Below are positions 34,008-41,800 of a stretch of DNA of 64,000 nucleotides, one piece after another. A program made the translations under genes and the position numbers. The notes beneath the pieces were generated by a model that was not told where the DNA came from, did no database searches, and worked only from the letters and a program-made list of their open reading frames with translations. Source of the stretch: Actinomycetales bacterium (GTDB lineage Bacteria; Actinomycetota; Actinomycetes; Actinomycetales; Dermatophilaceae). How positions within the stretch are numbered: position 1 is the stretch's first letter; the number at the start of each line of letters is the position of its first letter. The DNA lies in contig JADJVI010000031.1 of NCBI GenBank assembly GCA_016710645.1, positions 1-64,000 of the forward strand, in the 5' to 3' direction.

Positions 34008-35048
34008 TCAGGCCTCCAGAAGCTCCGACACATAGCGCGCGACGGCCCGCACGGCAGCCATCGTCGAGGGGTAGTCCATCCTGGTCGGGCCGAGCACGCC
34101 GAGCCCGCCCACGAGCTCCGACCCCGAACCGTACCCCGTCGTGACGACCGAGGCCGAGGTGAGGCCCTCGTGGTGGTTTTCGTGGCCGATCGTCACCGCG
34201 ACCGCATCGCCACCGATCGAACCCGCCCCCAACTGGCCGAAGAGTTTGAGCAAGACGACATGCTCTTCGAGGGCCTCCAGGACGGGGGTGATGCTGCGCG
34301 GGAAATCGGCACCGAACCGAGCCAGGTTGCCGGTGCCGGCCAACACGACCCGCTCCTCGCGCTCGCCCTCCAGCACCTCGTCGAGGCAGCGGACGATCGA
34401 CCGCACGAGATCCCGGTCGACGGGCTCGAAAGCGTCAGGCACCGAGCGCAGCGCCGTCGTGGCATCCGGAAAGCCCCGCCCGGCGGCCTGCGCGAGGATC
34501 TCGCCCCGGATCCGGCCGACGAGCGCCTGCCCCGCAAGATCATCGAGCACCCGGTCGGCGGTGACGATCCGCTGCTCGACCCGGCCGGTGTTGGCGATGA
34601 GGATGACCATGAGCCGGTCGCGACCCATCGGCACAAGCTCGATGTGGCGGACCGTCGAGCGGCTCAGCGAGGGGTACTGCACGACGGCGACCTGGTGGGT
34701 GAGCGAGGCCAGCAACCGCACCGTGCGGTCGACGACGTCGTCGAGGTCGACCGCGTCGTGCAGGAATCGGCCGATGGCAGCCCGCTCGGCCGGTGACATC
34801 GGCTTGATCGCACTGAGCCGGTCGACAAAGACCCGATAGCCCGCGTCGGTCGGCACCCGGCCGGCCGAGGTGTGCGGGGCGTGGATGAGCCCTTCTTCCT
34901 CCAGCAGGGCCATGTCGTTGCGCACAGTGGCCGCCGAGACGCCGAACTGGTGCCGATCAACCAACGCCTTGGAGCCCACCGGCTCACAGGTGCGCACATA
35001 GTCCTGGACGATGGCTCGCAAGACCGCCAGCCTGCGCTCGTCGCTCAT
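34008..35048 (-). CDS. hrcA: Heat-inducible transcription repressor HrcA
   Basis: The repressor of class I heat-shock genes, 346 residues. The winged helix includes VGSKALVDRHQFGVSAATVRNDMALLEEEGLIHAPHTSAGRVPT at about residues 24-68. The GAF-like domain holds VVQYPSLSRSTVRHIELVPM, and the C-terminus has GYGSGSELVGGLGVLGPTRMDYPSTMAAV. ATG 35048 follows GGAGG at good spacing. A CIRCE element 70 bases upstream implies autoregulation. It heads the leftward operon through era. Confidence 0.97.
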   Translation of the reverse strand: MSDERRLAVLRAIVQDYVRTCEPVGSKALVDRHQFGVSAATVRNDMALLEEEGLIHAPHTSAGRVPTDAGYRVFVDRLSAIKPMSPAERAAIGRFLHDAVDLDDVVDRTVRLLASLTHQVAVVQYPSLSRSTVRHIELVPMGRDRLMVILIANTGRVEQRIVTADRVLDDLAGQALVGRIRGEILAQAAGRGFPDATTALRSVPDAFEPVDRDLVRSIVRCLDEVLEGEREERVVLAGTGNLARFGADFPRSITPVLEALEEHVVLLKLFGQLGAGSIGGDAVAVTIGHENHHEGLTSASVVTTGYGSGSELVGGLGVLGPTRMDYPSTMAAVRAVARYVSELLEA

Positions 35049-35117
35049 GTGTCCACCTCCAGACTCGTGCGTCTCGCGACCGTGGGTGCCCTGGCTGCCG
35101 GGACACGGCATACCCGT

Positions 35118-35144
35118 TTGGCACTCTCTTGTGTCGAGTGCCAA
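35118..35144. promoter_or_regulatory. CIRCE element (HrcA operator)
   Basis: TTGGCACTC (35118-35126), nine bases, then GAGTGCCAA (35136-35144): a perfect 9-9-9 CIRCE palindrome differing from the consensus TTAGCACTC only at the third base pair. It lies between hrcA and the divergent DUF3097 gene and would also cover the -35 region of the latter, whose -10 (TACTCT) is at 35164-35169. Confidence 0.95.
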
Positions 35145-35176
35145 GTCTACGTCGCGCGCGGGTTACTCTCACCGCC

Positions 35177-36058
35177 GTGAGTGCTGACCGATACGGGCGC
35201 GACGTGCTGTCCGGGGACTGGCGTCGCCCGCCGCGCGGGCGGTCCCAGGCGGTCGCGGCCGAGCCCGGGCTCGTGGTCGAGGAAGTCGAGACCGGCTGGG
35301 TCGGGGCCGTCGTCCACGTCGAGAAGGCCGGTGGGGTGCACGTCGTGCACCTGGAGGATCGGCGCGGTCGGGTGCGCGGCTTCCCGCTGGGGCCGGGGTT
35401 CCTGCTTGACGGCATGCCGGTCATCCTCACGCCCCCGGTCGCCGCGGCAAATGCCAAGCTCGCCGAGGCGCGCCGGGCCGAGGCGCGCACCGCGAGTGGC
35501 TCGGTGGCGGTCACCGGAGAACGCGCCAAGGTCGCCTCCGGGTCGCGGATCTGGGTCGAAGGCCGCCATGACGCCGAGCTGGTGGAAAAGGTCTGGGGCG
35601 CCGATCTGCGGGTCGAGGGGGTCGTCGTGGAGCTGCTCGACGGGGTCGACGACCTCGATGCGGCGATCCGTGATTTCGGCCCGACCCCGGACCGCCGATT
35701 GGGGATCCTCGTCGACCATCTGGTGCCGGGCACCAAGGAGTCGGCGATCGTCGACCAGGTGCGCCGTCGACCGGACTATGGCCGCTGCGTCACAGTCCTC
35801 GGTCATCCGTACGTCGATGTCTGGCAGTCGGTCAAACCTGCCCGGTTGGGGTGGTCACAGTGGCCGCAGATCCCACGCTCGACCCCTTGGAAGCACGGCA
35901 TCTGCGCCGCCCTCGGCTGGCCGCACGCCACTCAAGCCGACATCGCCCGCGCGTGGAAACAGATCCTCGGCACGGTGCGCTCGTATGCCGACCTCGAACC
36001 CACTCTCCTCGCGAGCGTCGAGGAGCTCATCGACTTCGTCACGGTGCCGCCGGACTGA
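35177..36058 (+). CDS. DUF3097 family protein
   Basis: A 293-residue actinobacterial protein of unknown function. Visible parts are an N-terminal region (YGRDVLSGDWRRPPRG), an OB-like section (VVHVEKAGGVHVVHLEDRRGRVRGFPLGPGFLLDG), a Toprim-like core (IWVEGRHDAELVEKVWG, GILVDHLVPGTKESAI, VTVLGHPYVDVWQSVKP) and a C-terminal helical part. The Glu-Gly-x-x-Asp-Ala-Glu-like motif suggests nucleic acid work, but this is inference. GTG 35177 is seven bases after TACTCT, hence leaderless. The CIRCE element at 35118 overlaps its -35 region, so HrcA may control it. Confidence 0.88.
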   Translation: MSADRYGRDVLSGDWRRPPRGRSQAVAAEPGLVVEEVETGWVGAVVHVEKAGGVHVVHLEDRRGRVRGFPLGPGFLLDGMPVILTPPVAAANAKLAEARRAEARTASGSVAVTGERAKVASGSRIWVEGRHDAELVEKVWGADLRVEGVVVELLDGVDDLDAAIRDFGPTPDRRLGILVDHLVPGTKESAIVDQVRRRPDYGRCVTVLGHPYVDVWQSVKPARLGWSQWPQIPRSTPWKHGICAALGWPHATQADIARAWKQILGTVRSYADLEPTLLASVEELIDFVTVPPD

Positions 36059-36074
36059 CTCATCGGGCCGGCGG

Positions 36075-37298
36075 TCACTCACCGACGAGCTGTCGCACCA
36101 CCGAGTCCGCCAGCAGCCGGCCGCGCAAAGTCAGTCGGATTTTCTTGTCCCGCAACGCAGTTCGGGCGTCGATCAGGCCGTCGGCGATGAGCCCAGGAAT
36201 GGCGGCAGCGCCTTCTGGGCGGAGGCGAGCGACCGGCATACCGTCGGCCAGACGCACCCCGAGGAGCACGTCTTCCTCGTATCGCTCTGCGGTGGTGAGA
36301 GTTTCGCGGGCCGCAGCCGGTGACAGCCCCGCGCGCACTCGGCTCTCGTATGCCGTGGGGTGCTTGACGTTCCACCAGCGCACCCCGCCGACGTGACTGT
36401 GGGCGCCAGGGCCGGCCCCCCACCAGGACGACCCGTCCCAGTACCCGAGGTTGTGACGGCACCGATCGGCTGGCGTGCGAGCCCAATTGCTCACTTCGTA
36501 CCAGTGATAGTCCGCCTCGGCGAGCAGTGCGTCGGCGAGCTCGTACTTGTCGGCCTCGTCGTCATCGGTCGGCCGCGGGATCTCGCCGCGACGCACCCAA
36601 GCGGCAAGCTTGGTGCCCTCCTCGACGGTGAGCGCATAGGCCGACAGGTGGTCGGGTGCCAGCGCGATCGCCGCCTCCAGCGAGGTCCGCCAGTCGGCCA
36701 GGCTCTCCCCCGGCGTGCCGTAGATGAGGTCGAGACTGACCCGCAGTCCGGCGGCCGTGAGCATCGCCACGGCCCGCGCCACCCCGGCCGGGTCGTGGGT
36801 GCGGTCGAGCGTCGCCAACACGTGCGGCACAGCCGACTGCATGCCCAGGCTGACCCTGGTCACCCCACCGGCGGCGAGGGCCTCGGCCAGCTGCGGCGTC
36901 ACCGTGTCAGGGTTGGCCTCGGTCGTCACCTCGGCGCCCGGCTGCACGCCCCAAAGGGCGCGAATCCCATCGAGCATCCGGATGATTCCGTCGGCCGGTA
37001 GCAGGGTCGGGGTCCCTCCGCCGAAGAAGACCGTCGCCACCTCCGGCGCGTGGTCACCGAGCACGGTGGCAGCCAGGTCGAGTTCGGCCAGGACGAGATC
37101 GGGGTATGCCGTGACCGTCGCCTTCCCCTCGGGGCCGGGCGTCACGGCATACGTGTTGAAGTCGCAGTAGCCGCAGCGGACCCGGCAATAGGGGACGTGG
37201 ACGTAGACGCCGAAGGGTCGCGTCGGCAGTTCCGCCAGCGCTCCTGACGGGAGCAAGCCGTCGGCGGGGGCTGGAGCGCCATCGGGCAGCGTCGGCAT
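36075..37298 (-). CDS. hemW: Heme chaperone HemW (radical SAM)
   Basis: A radical SAM protein of 407 residues in the coproporphyrinogen oxidase-like family, thought to insert heme into membrane proteins. The 4Fe-4S motif is VPYCRVRCGYCDF near residue 38. TVFFGGGTPTLLP near 92, TTEANPDTVTPQ, RVSLGMQSAVPHVL and DLIYGTPGESL follow. The HemW C-terminal domain includes YEVSNWARTPADRCRHNLGYWDG. ATG 37298 sits behind GGAAGGAG. Two dispersed motif copies (37104 and 37144) form a 12-bp inverted repeat just after the cluster-binding codons. Confidence 0.95.
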   Translation of the reverse strand: MPTLPDGAPAPADGLLPSGALAELPTRPFGVYVHVPYCRVRCGYCDFNTYAVTPGPEGKATVTAYPDLVLAELDLAATVLGDHAPEVATVFFGGGTPTLLPADGIIRMLDGIRALWGVQPGAEVTTEANPDTVTPQLAEALAAGGVTRVSLGMQSAVPHVLATLDRTHDPAGVARAVAMLTAAGLRVSLDLIYGTPGESLADWRTSLEAAIALAPDHLSAYALTVEEGTKLAAWVRRGEIPRPTDDDEADKYELADALLAEADYHWYEVSNWARTPADRCRHNLGYWDGSSWWGAGPGAHSHVGGVRWWNVKHPTAYESRVRAGLSPAAARETLTTAERYEEDVLLGVRLADGMPVARLRPEGAAAIPGLIADGLIDARTALRDKKIRLTLRGRLLADSVVRQLVGE

Positions 37299-37852
37299 GG
37301 CGCTCCTTCCGAGCTCACCGAGGTGGATCAGCGGCCACGGTAACGACCGGGGCGTCGGGCTCTCTCGATCCGTCCACCGTGCGAGCACCCTGTCTCGCCT
37401 GTCAGACAGCGGGCAACCGCTTGCACCCGGCGTGTCTCCTGCGACACGCCGAGCACTCCACCTCCCGCGAAAGTCGCCCGCGAGGGGGTATTGCATCCCC
37501 CGCGAAACCCGATTAGACATATCCCTACGCAGCGGGTTCGCCCAAAGCGAAGCGCAGCACCTAGCACCAATTCTCCTCCGGGAGAGGCGGATTCGACGTG
37601 CGATGCGCGGCCGGACTTCGGTTCGGCTGGCCCGGGCTTCGGCCCGTGGCAGCTCGGTCCTTCGGGTTTCCGAGCGGCTGCCGACCCTCGGGTCGGGAGC
37701 ACCGTCCGGGCTTCGGCTCGGCGGATCTGGCAGGCGGCCTCGGCTGTCTGGCAGGGTTGGGCCCCGGCACCTCATACGTTCCGGGGCCCTTTCCCTGTCT
37801 GGGGCGGCGCACTCGCCCGGCAACGCGGACCAGGCAGCGTAGGGTGCCAGGC
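37299..37852. other. Non-coding gap between hemW and the phosphatase gene, with many inverted repeats
   Basis: No ORF here matches a family I know or has a good start. Direct reading shows GGCGTGTC/GACACGCC (37429-37436/37443-37450), CTGTC-A-GACAG (37399-37409), and a bulged hairpin with GGGGG/CCCCC (37484-37488/37497-37501). TTGCAT (37491-37496) and TAGACAT (37514-37520) are spaced 17 bases like a + strand promoter. The hairpin array at 37572-37797 follows. TAGGGT at 37840-37845 is the -10 of the phosphatase gene. Confidence 0.6.
37572..37797 (+). ncRNA. Putative structured RNA: tandem array of tetraloop hairpins
   Basis: Successive hairpins: TCTCC/GGAGA (37572-37585, loop TCCG); CCGGAC/GTTCGG (37611-37626, TTCG); CGGGC/GCCCG (37633-37646, TTCG); GCTCGG/CCGAGC (37652-37675, inner CC-TTCG-GG); CCGACC/GGTCGG (37681-37696, CTCG); CCGGGC/GCTCGG (37706-37721, TTCG); CAGGCGGC/GCTGTCTG (37731-37750, CTCG); then GGGCCCCGG/CCGGGGCCC (37759-37767/37781-37789) followed by TTT, with outer CAGGG/CCCTG arms. 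UUCG loops closed by C-G are extra-stable only when read on the + strand, which sets the strand. It could be an independent small RNA or the leader of the phosphatase gene. It does not match tmRNA, RNase P, SRP or 6C RNA as I know them. Confidence 0.5.
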
Positions 37853-38671
37853 GTGTACGACATCCGGTGGATCGACCTCGACGGCGTGGTCAACATGCGC
37901 GACGTCGGCGGGATGCCGACACGCGACGGAGGTGTCATCGCCCCAGGCCGGCTGCTGCGCTCGGACAACCTGCAAGACCTCACCGAGGCCTCCGTCCGCA
38001 CCCTGCTCGGACCGATGCGAGTCACCGACGTGGTCGACCTGCGTTCCTTCGTCGAGTTGGAGCGCGAGGGGCCCAGCCCGCTCACCGGCCGCCCCGAGGT
38101 CCGGATCTCCCACTTCACCATGTATGCCGCCGACGCTCACCACTCTGCCCTCCCCCCAGGTGAGCGCGAGTTGCCCTGGCAGACCATGGCCCGTGAACGC
38201 GGCTGGCTCCCCGCGGGCCAGGACCAGACGCACCCCGACCACGACCGGCACTGGTCCACGCACTACCTCGGTTACCTCGGCGAGCGGCCGGACTCGATCG
38301 TCGCGGCATTGCGCACCATCGCGGCCGCGCCGGGTGCGACCGTGGTGCACTGCGCTGCCGGGAAGGACCGCACCGGCACCGTCACCAGCCTGGCCCTCAT
38401 GGTCGCGGGAGCCGAGCCCGAGGCCATCGTCACCGACTTCGCGGCCTCGGCGCAGCGGGTGCCGCAGTTGCTGGAGCGCCTACGTCGGCGACCGGCATAC
38501 GCAGCGGATATGGCCGGCAAGACCGTCGCGGAGCAGTCCCCCCGCCCGGAGACGATGCGCCTGCTGCTGCAGACCCTGGACGAGGACTACGGCGGGGTCC
38601 TCGGCTGGCTGGACCGCCAGGGCTGGACCGACACCGACACGGCGCGGCTGACCGACAAACTGCGCGGCTGA
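37853..38671 (+). CDS. Tyrosine-protein phosphatase (Y_phosphatase3 type)
   Basis: A 272-residue phosphatase. The N-terminal stretch WIDLDGVVNMRDVGGMPTRDGG is typical of the family. VTDVVDLRSFVELEREG provides the general-acid region. The P-loop is VVHCAAGKDRTGTV near residue 165, with Cys and Arg of the CX5R motif present. The C-terminal helices carry the lipid-phosphatase-like extension. Substrates may be phosphotyrosine or phosphoinositide. GTG 37853 is seven bases after TAGGGT, hence leaderless. The stop codon at 38669-38671 overlaps the first base of an inverted motif pair that probably ends transcription. Confidence 0.88.
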   Translation: MYDIRWIDLDGVVNMRDVGGMPTRDGGVIAPGRLLRSDNLQDLTEASVRTLLGPMRVTDVVDLRSFVELEREGPSPLTGRPEVRISHFTMYAADAHHSALPPGERELPWQTMARERGWLPAGQDQTHPDHDRHWSTHYLGYLGERPDSIVAALRTIAAAPGATVVHCAAGKDRTGTVTSLALMVAGAEPEAIVTDFAASAQRVPQLLERLRRRPAYAADMAGKTVAEQSPRPETMRLLLQTLDEDYGGVLGWLDRQGWTDTDTARLTDKLRG

Positions 38672-38721
38672 CGGCATACCCGAAGGCGGTGAAACCCAGC
38701 CGAGCGAGCGGGGTATGCCGT
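38671..38721. terminator. Inverted pair of the dispersed motif between convergent genes
   Basis: ACGGCATACCC (38671-38681) and GGGTATGCCGT (38711-38721) are perfect 11-base complements separated by 29 bases. They lie between the convergent phosphatase and lepA genes (stops at 38671 and 38747). The pair could act as a two-way terminator, as uptake-sequence pairs do in Neisseria and Haemophilus. The loop is long and no T run follows, so termination is unproven. Confidence 0.5.
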
Positions 38722-38746
38722 GCGGCCGCCGCCAGAGGCCCGATGC

Positions 38747-40603
38747 CTACTTCTTGGCCTTGTCGACCGGCTCGCTGGAAAGGGCCGCGATGAAGGCTTC
38801 TTGGGGGACCTCGACCCGGCCCACCATCTTCATCCGCTTCTTGCCCTCCTTCTGCTTCTCCAGCAGCTTGCGCTTGCGGGTGATGTCACCGCCGTAGCAC
38901 TTGGCCAGCACGTCCTTGCGGATCGCGCGGATGGTCTCGCGAGCGATGATGCGGCTGCCGATGGCGGCCTGGATCGGCACCTCGAACTGCTGGCGCGGGA
39001 TGAGCTCGCGCAGCTTGCTGGCCATCATGACGCCATAGCCGTAGGCGCGGTCCTTGTGCACGATGGCCGAGAAGGCGTCGACCTGCTCGCCCTGCAGGAG
39101 GATGTCGACCTTGACCAGGTCGGCGACCTGCTCGCCGTCGGGTTCATAGTCCAGCGAGGCATAGCCACGGGTGCGCGACTTGAGCTGGTCGAAGAAGTCG
39201 AAGACGATCTCGGCCAGCGGCAGCGTGTAGCGCATCTCGACGCGGTCCTCGGAGAGGTAGTCCATCCCGCGCAGCGTGCCGCGCTTGGACTGGCACAGCT
39301 CCATGATGGCGCCGATGAACTCGCTCGGGGCCAGCACGGTCGCCCGCACGATCGGCTCGCGCACCTCGGAGATCTTGCCGTCGGGGTACTCGCTGGGGTT
39401 GGTGACCGTGACGACCTTCTTGTCCTCCAGGGTCACCTCGTAGACCACGTTGGGCTGGGTCGAGATGAGATCGAGCCCAAACTCACGCTCCAGCCGCTCG
39501 CGGACGATCTCCAGATGCAGCAGCCCGAGGAAGCCGCACCGGAACCCGAAGCCCAGCGCGGCCGACGTCTCCGGCTCATAGGCCAGGGCCGCGTCGTTGA
39601 GCTTGAGCTTGTCGAGGGCGTCTCGCAGGTCGGGGTAGTCCGAGCCGTCGATCGGATAGAGCCCGGAGAAGACCATCGGCTTCGGGTCGCGATAGCCGCC
39701 GAGGTCGGACTGCGCCGGCTTCGACGCATTGGTGACGGTGTCGCCGACACGACTCTGGCGCACGTCCTTCACCCCGGTGATGAGGTAGCCCACCTCGCCG
39801 ACGCCCAGGCCCTTGGACGGCTCCGGCTCGGGCGAGGAGACCCCGATCTCCAGCAGCTCGTGGGTGGCCTTGGTCGACATCATGAGGATGCGCTCACGCG
39901 GGTTGAGGTTGCCGTCCACCACCCGCACGTAGGTGACGACCCCGCGATAGGTGTCGTAGACCGAGTCGAAGATCATCGCCCGAGCGGGTGCGTTGGGGTC
40001 GCCCACGGGGTGCGGCACCTGGGCCACGATCTGGTCGAGCAGTTCCTCGACGCCCACCCCGGTCTTGCCGGACACCTGAAGGCAGTCGGCTGGGTCGCAG
40101 CCGATCAGCCCGGCGAGCTCGGCGGCATACTTCTCCGGTTGCGCCGCCGGGAGGTCGATCTTGTTGAGCACCGGGATGATCGCCAGGTCGTTCTCCATGG
40201 CGAGGTAGAGGTTGGCCAGAGTCTGCGCTTCGATGCCCTGGGCGGCGTCGACGAGCAGCACCGCGCCCTCGCAGGCCGCCAGCGACCGCGATACCTCATA
40301 GGTGAAGTCGACGTGCCCGGGCGTGTCGATCATGTTGAGCGCATAGGTCGTGCGCGCGCCGTCGGGGCCGGGAGCATCCCACGGCATACGGACCGCTTGG
40401 CTCTTGATGGTGATGCCGCGCTCGCGCTCGATGTCCATCCGGTCGAGGTACTGCGCCCGCATCTGCCGGCTGTCGACCACCCCGGTGAGCTGCAGCATCC
40501 GGTCGGCCAGCGTCGACTTGCCGTGGTCGATGTGGGCGATGATGCAGAAGTTGCGGATGCGGTCCGGCGGGGTCGCGTGCGGAGGCAGCGCGGTGCGGGC
40601 CAT
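38747..40603 (-). CDS. lepA: Elongation factor 4
   Basis: A ribosomal back-translocation GTPase of 618 residues. G1 is AHIDHGKSTLADRM near 23, the switch is ERERGITIKSQAV, G3 is DTPGHVDF near 95 and G4 is VLNKIDLP. LepA-specific parts include GYGVMMASKLRELIPRQQFEVPIQAAIG and the C-terminal RKRKLLEKQKEGKKRMKMVGRVEVPQEAF. I start at ATG 40603 (MARTALPPHATPP); GTG 40612, three codons earlier, is possible. It lies left of rpsT/holA as usual but three inserted genes separate them. Confidence 0.97.
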   Translation of the reverse strand: MARTALPPHATPPDRIRNFCIIAHIDHGKSTLADRMLQLTGVVDSRQMRAQYLDRMDIERERGITIKSQAVRMPWDAPGPDGARTTYALNMIDTPGHVDFTYEVSRSLAACEGAVLLVDAAQGIEAQTLANLYLAMENDLAIIPVLNKIDLPAAQPEKYAAELAGLIGCDPADCLQVSGKTGVGVEELLDQIVAQVPHPVGDPNAPARAMIFDSVYDTYRGVVTYVRVVDGNLNPRERILMMSTKATHELLEIGVSSPEPEPSKGLGVGEVGYLITGVKDVRQSRVGDTVTNASKPAQSDLGGYRDPKPMVFSGLYPIDGSDYPDLRDALDKLKLNDAALAYEPETSAALGFGFRCGFLGLLHLEIVRERLEREFGLDLISTQPNVVYEVTLEDKKVVTVTNPSEYPDGKISEVREPIVRATVLAPSEFIGAIMELCQSKRGTLRGMDYLSEDRVEMRYTLPLAEIVFDFFDQLKSRTRGYASLDYEPDGEQVADLVKVDILLQGEQVDAFSAIVHKDRAYGYGVMMASKLRELIPRQQFEVPIQAAIGSRIIARETIRAIRKDVLAKCYGGDITRKRKLLEKQKEGKKRMKMVGRVEVPQEAFIAALSSEPVDKAKK

Positions 40604-40753
40604 GGGTGACACGTGCGGGGACCTCGAAGGCTCAGACGGATGGGCAGGGAAACACAGTTCGGGACAGTCTCCCACGGAGCCCCGGTATGCCGTGACGGCG
40701 CGGCGAGCGCGTGGCGTTCGAGTCGCCCCGGCGGGCGGGATAGGTTGCCGGAC

Positions 40754-41323
40754 ATGAGCACGATGGACCAGCTCCTCGCGGGGCTGCGCCGCGCGCTGGG
40801 GCTCGATCGCGACGGCAGTCGCCCGTCCGGCGGTCCCGGGACCCGACCGGGCCCCACTCCCCCGAGGCCCACACCGGCCCCGGCGCCGGCGCCGTCCCGC
40901 ACAGGTGCCGGCACGGCATACCCGGGGGATTTTCGCGGTATGCCGTCTCTGGACTACCGGCCGCGCCCCGATGGGCGCCCCGACCCGGGCGAGGTGGTGT
41001 GGACCTGGGTGCCGTTCCAGGAGAACCCCTCCCAGGGCAAGGACCGGCCCGTGCTGCTCGTCGGCCGCGACGGACCCTGGCTGCTGGCGGTGCCGTTGAC
41101 CTCCAAGGACCATGACCGCGACGCTGCCCAGGAGCGCGCCGCCGGGCGCGAATGGGTCGATGTCGGATCGGGCTCCTGGGACCGCGCCGGCCGACCGAGC
41201 GAAGCCCGGGTGGACCGGATCATCCGGGTCGACCCTGCCGACGTGCGGCGCGAGGGCGCAGTGCTCGACCGCGCGCGCTTCGATGAGGTGGCCGCGGGAA
41301 TTCGGGCCCACCGCAACGCTTGA
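40754..41323 (+). CDS. PemK/MazF-like protein with Pro-rich linker, no antitoxin partner
   Basis: A 189-residue protein. The first 50 residues are a helix (MDQLLAGLRRALGL) and a low-complexity Pro/Ala/Gly linker. The PemK/MazF-like SH3 barrel begins with GEVVWTWVPFQENPSQGKDRPVLLVGRDG near 78, continues LAVPLTSKDHDR, and ends RIIRVDPADVRREGAVLD. No antitoxin-sized ORF flanks it, so it may be a solitary housekeeping variant instead of a toxin. TAGGTT (40741-40746) is seven bases before ATG, hence leaderless. Two motif copies (40913, 40938) form an inverted pair in the linker. Confidence 0.75.
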   Translation: MSTMDQLLAGLRRALGLDRDGSRPSGGPGTRPGPTPPRPTPAPAPAPSRTGAGTAYPGDFRGMPSLDYRPRPDGRPDPGEVVWTWVPFQENPSQGKDRPVLLVGRDGPWLLAVPLTSKDHDRDAAQERAAGREWVDVGSGSWDRAGRPSEARVDRIIRVDPADVRREGAVLDRARFDEVAAGIRAHRNA

Positions 41324-41394
41324 CGCGCGCGGACCCGGACGAGGCGCTAGGTTCCTCTCGTCCGCCTCCATTCACCGTTGACAGGGGAACCCAG

Positions 41395-41721
41395 ATGAAG
41401 AGATCAACGCTTGTCCGTTCGCTCGCCGCAGCCGCACTGGCTGTCTCCAGCGCTGTCGCGATCCCGGCCCAGGCCTCTGCGGGAACGATCAGTGAAGAGT
41501 GCATCGTCAGCCGCTATAACGTCCAGACCATGCGTGCGTGGTGCGGCAAGGCCGCTCCGCTGACCTACTTCCGGATCACCGTGACCTGTCGGAACTATTC
41601 CGGTGGGTACTACTACACCAAGGCCGGCACCTGGGAAACGCAGGGCGGGACCCGGTGGTCCTACGGGGTCTGCAACGGCAGTGACCCGGCCCTGGACAGC
41701 GCGCAGATCTCGGTCAAGTAG
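41395..41721 (+). CDS. Small secreted protein of unknown function
   Basis: A 108-residue precursor. The signal peptide MKRSTLVRSLAAAALAVSS runs to a likely cleavage after AQASA near residue 29. The mature part (about 79 residues) has four Cys, two in ECIVSRYNVQTMRAWCG and the others in VTCRNYS and GVCNGS, suggesting two disulfides, and a Tyr/Gly-rich strand GGYYYTKAG. I do not recognise the family. ATG 41395 follows AGGGGAA. TAGGTT (41348-41353) is a probable -10, giving a short leader of about 35 bases. Confidence 0.7.
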   Translation: MKRSTLVRSLAAAALAVSSAVAIPAQASAGTISEECIVSRYNVQTMRAWCGKAAPLTYFRITVTCRNYSGGYYYTKAGTWETQGGTRWSYGVCNGSDPALDSAQISVK

Positions 41722-41741
41722 GCCTCGATCTCCCAAGCAAT

Positions 41742-41785
41742 GACGAGCGGGGCCGGTTCTCCGAAGAGAACCGGCCCCGCTCGTC
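41742..41785. terminator. Strong bidirectional terminator
   Basis: A perfect 20-bp stem: the arm at 41742-41761 begins GACGAGCGGG and its complement is 41766-41785, with loop CGAA. It lies between the small secreted gene (ends 41721) and the convergent rpsT (ends 41801). On the minus strand the loop reads TTCG, so it is most stable as the rpsT terminator. Confidence 0.9.
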
Positions 41786-41800
41786 GTCAGCCCGGGACGC

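Noticed and set aside
37570..37600. A tRNA 3' end on the minus strand (GAATCCGCCTCTCCC resembles a T arm and acceptor)
   Set aside because: No matching 5' acceptor strand, anticodon arm or CCA lies at the right distance; the bases are explained by a local hairpin.
37299..37852. tmRNA, RNase P RNA or SRP RNA in the hemW-phosphatase gap
   Set aside because: The conserved signatures I know for these RNAs (tmRNA ends, GGAAAGUCC of RNase P, SRP core) are not there on either strand.
40937..40950. Neisseria AT-DUS contamination, since ATGCCGTCT occurs at 40940
   Set aside because: The repeated core here is GTATGCCGT with no GAA extension, embedded in native high-GC genes; overlap with the Neisseria word is coincidental.
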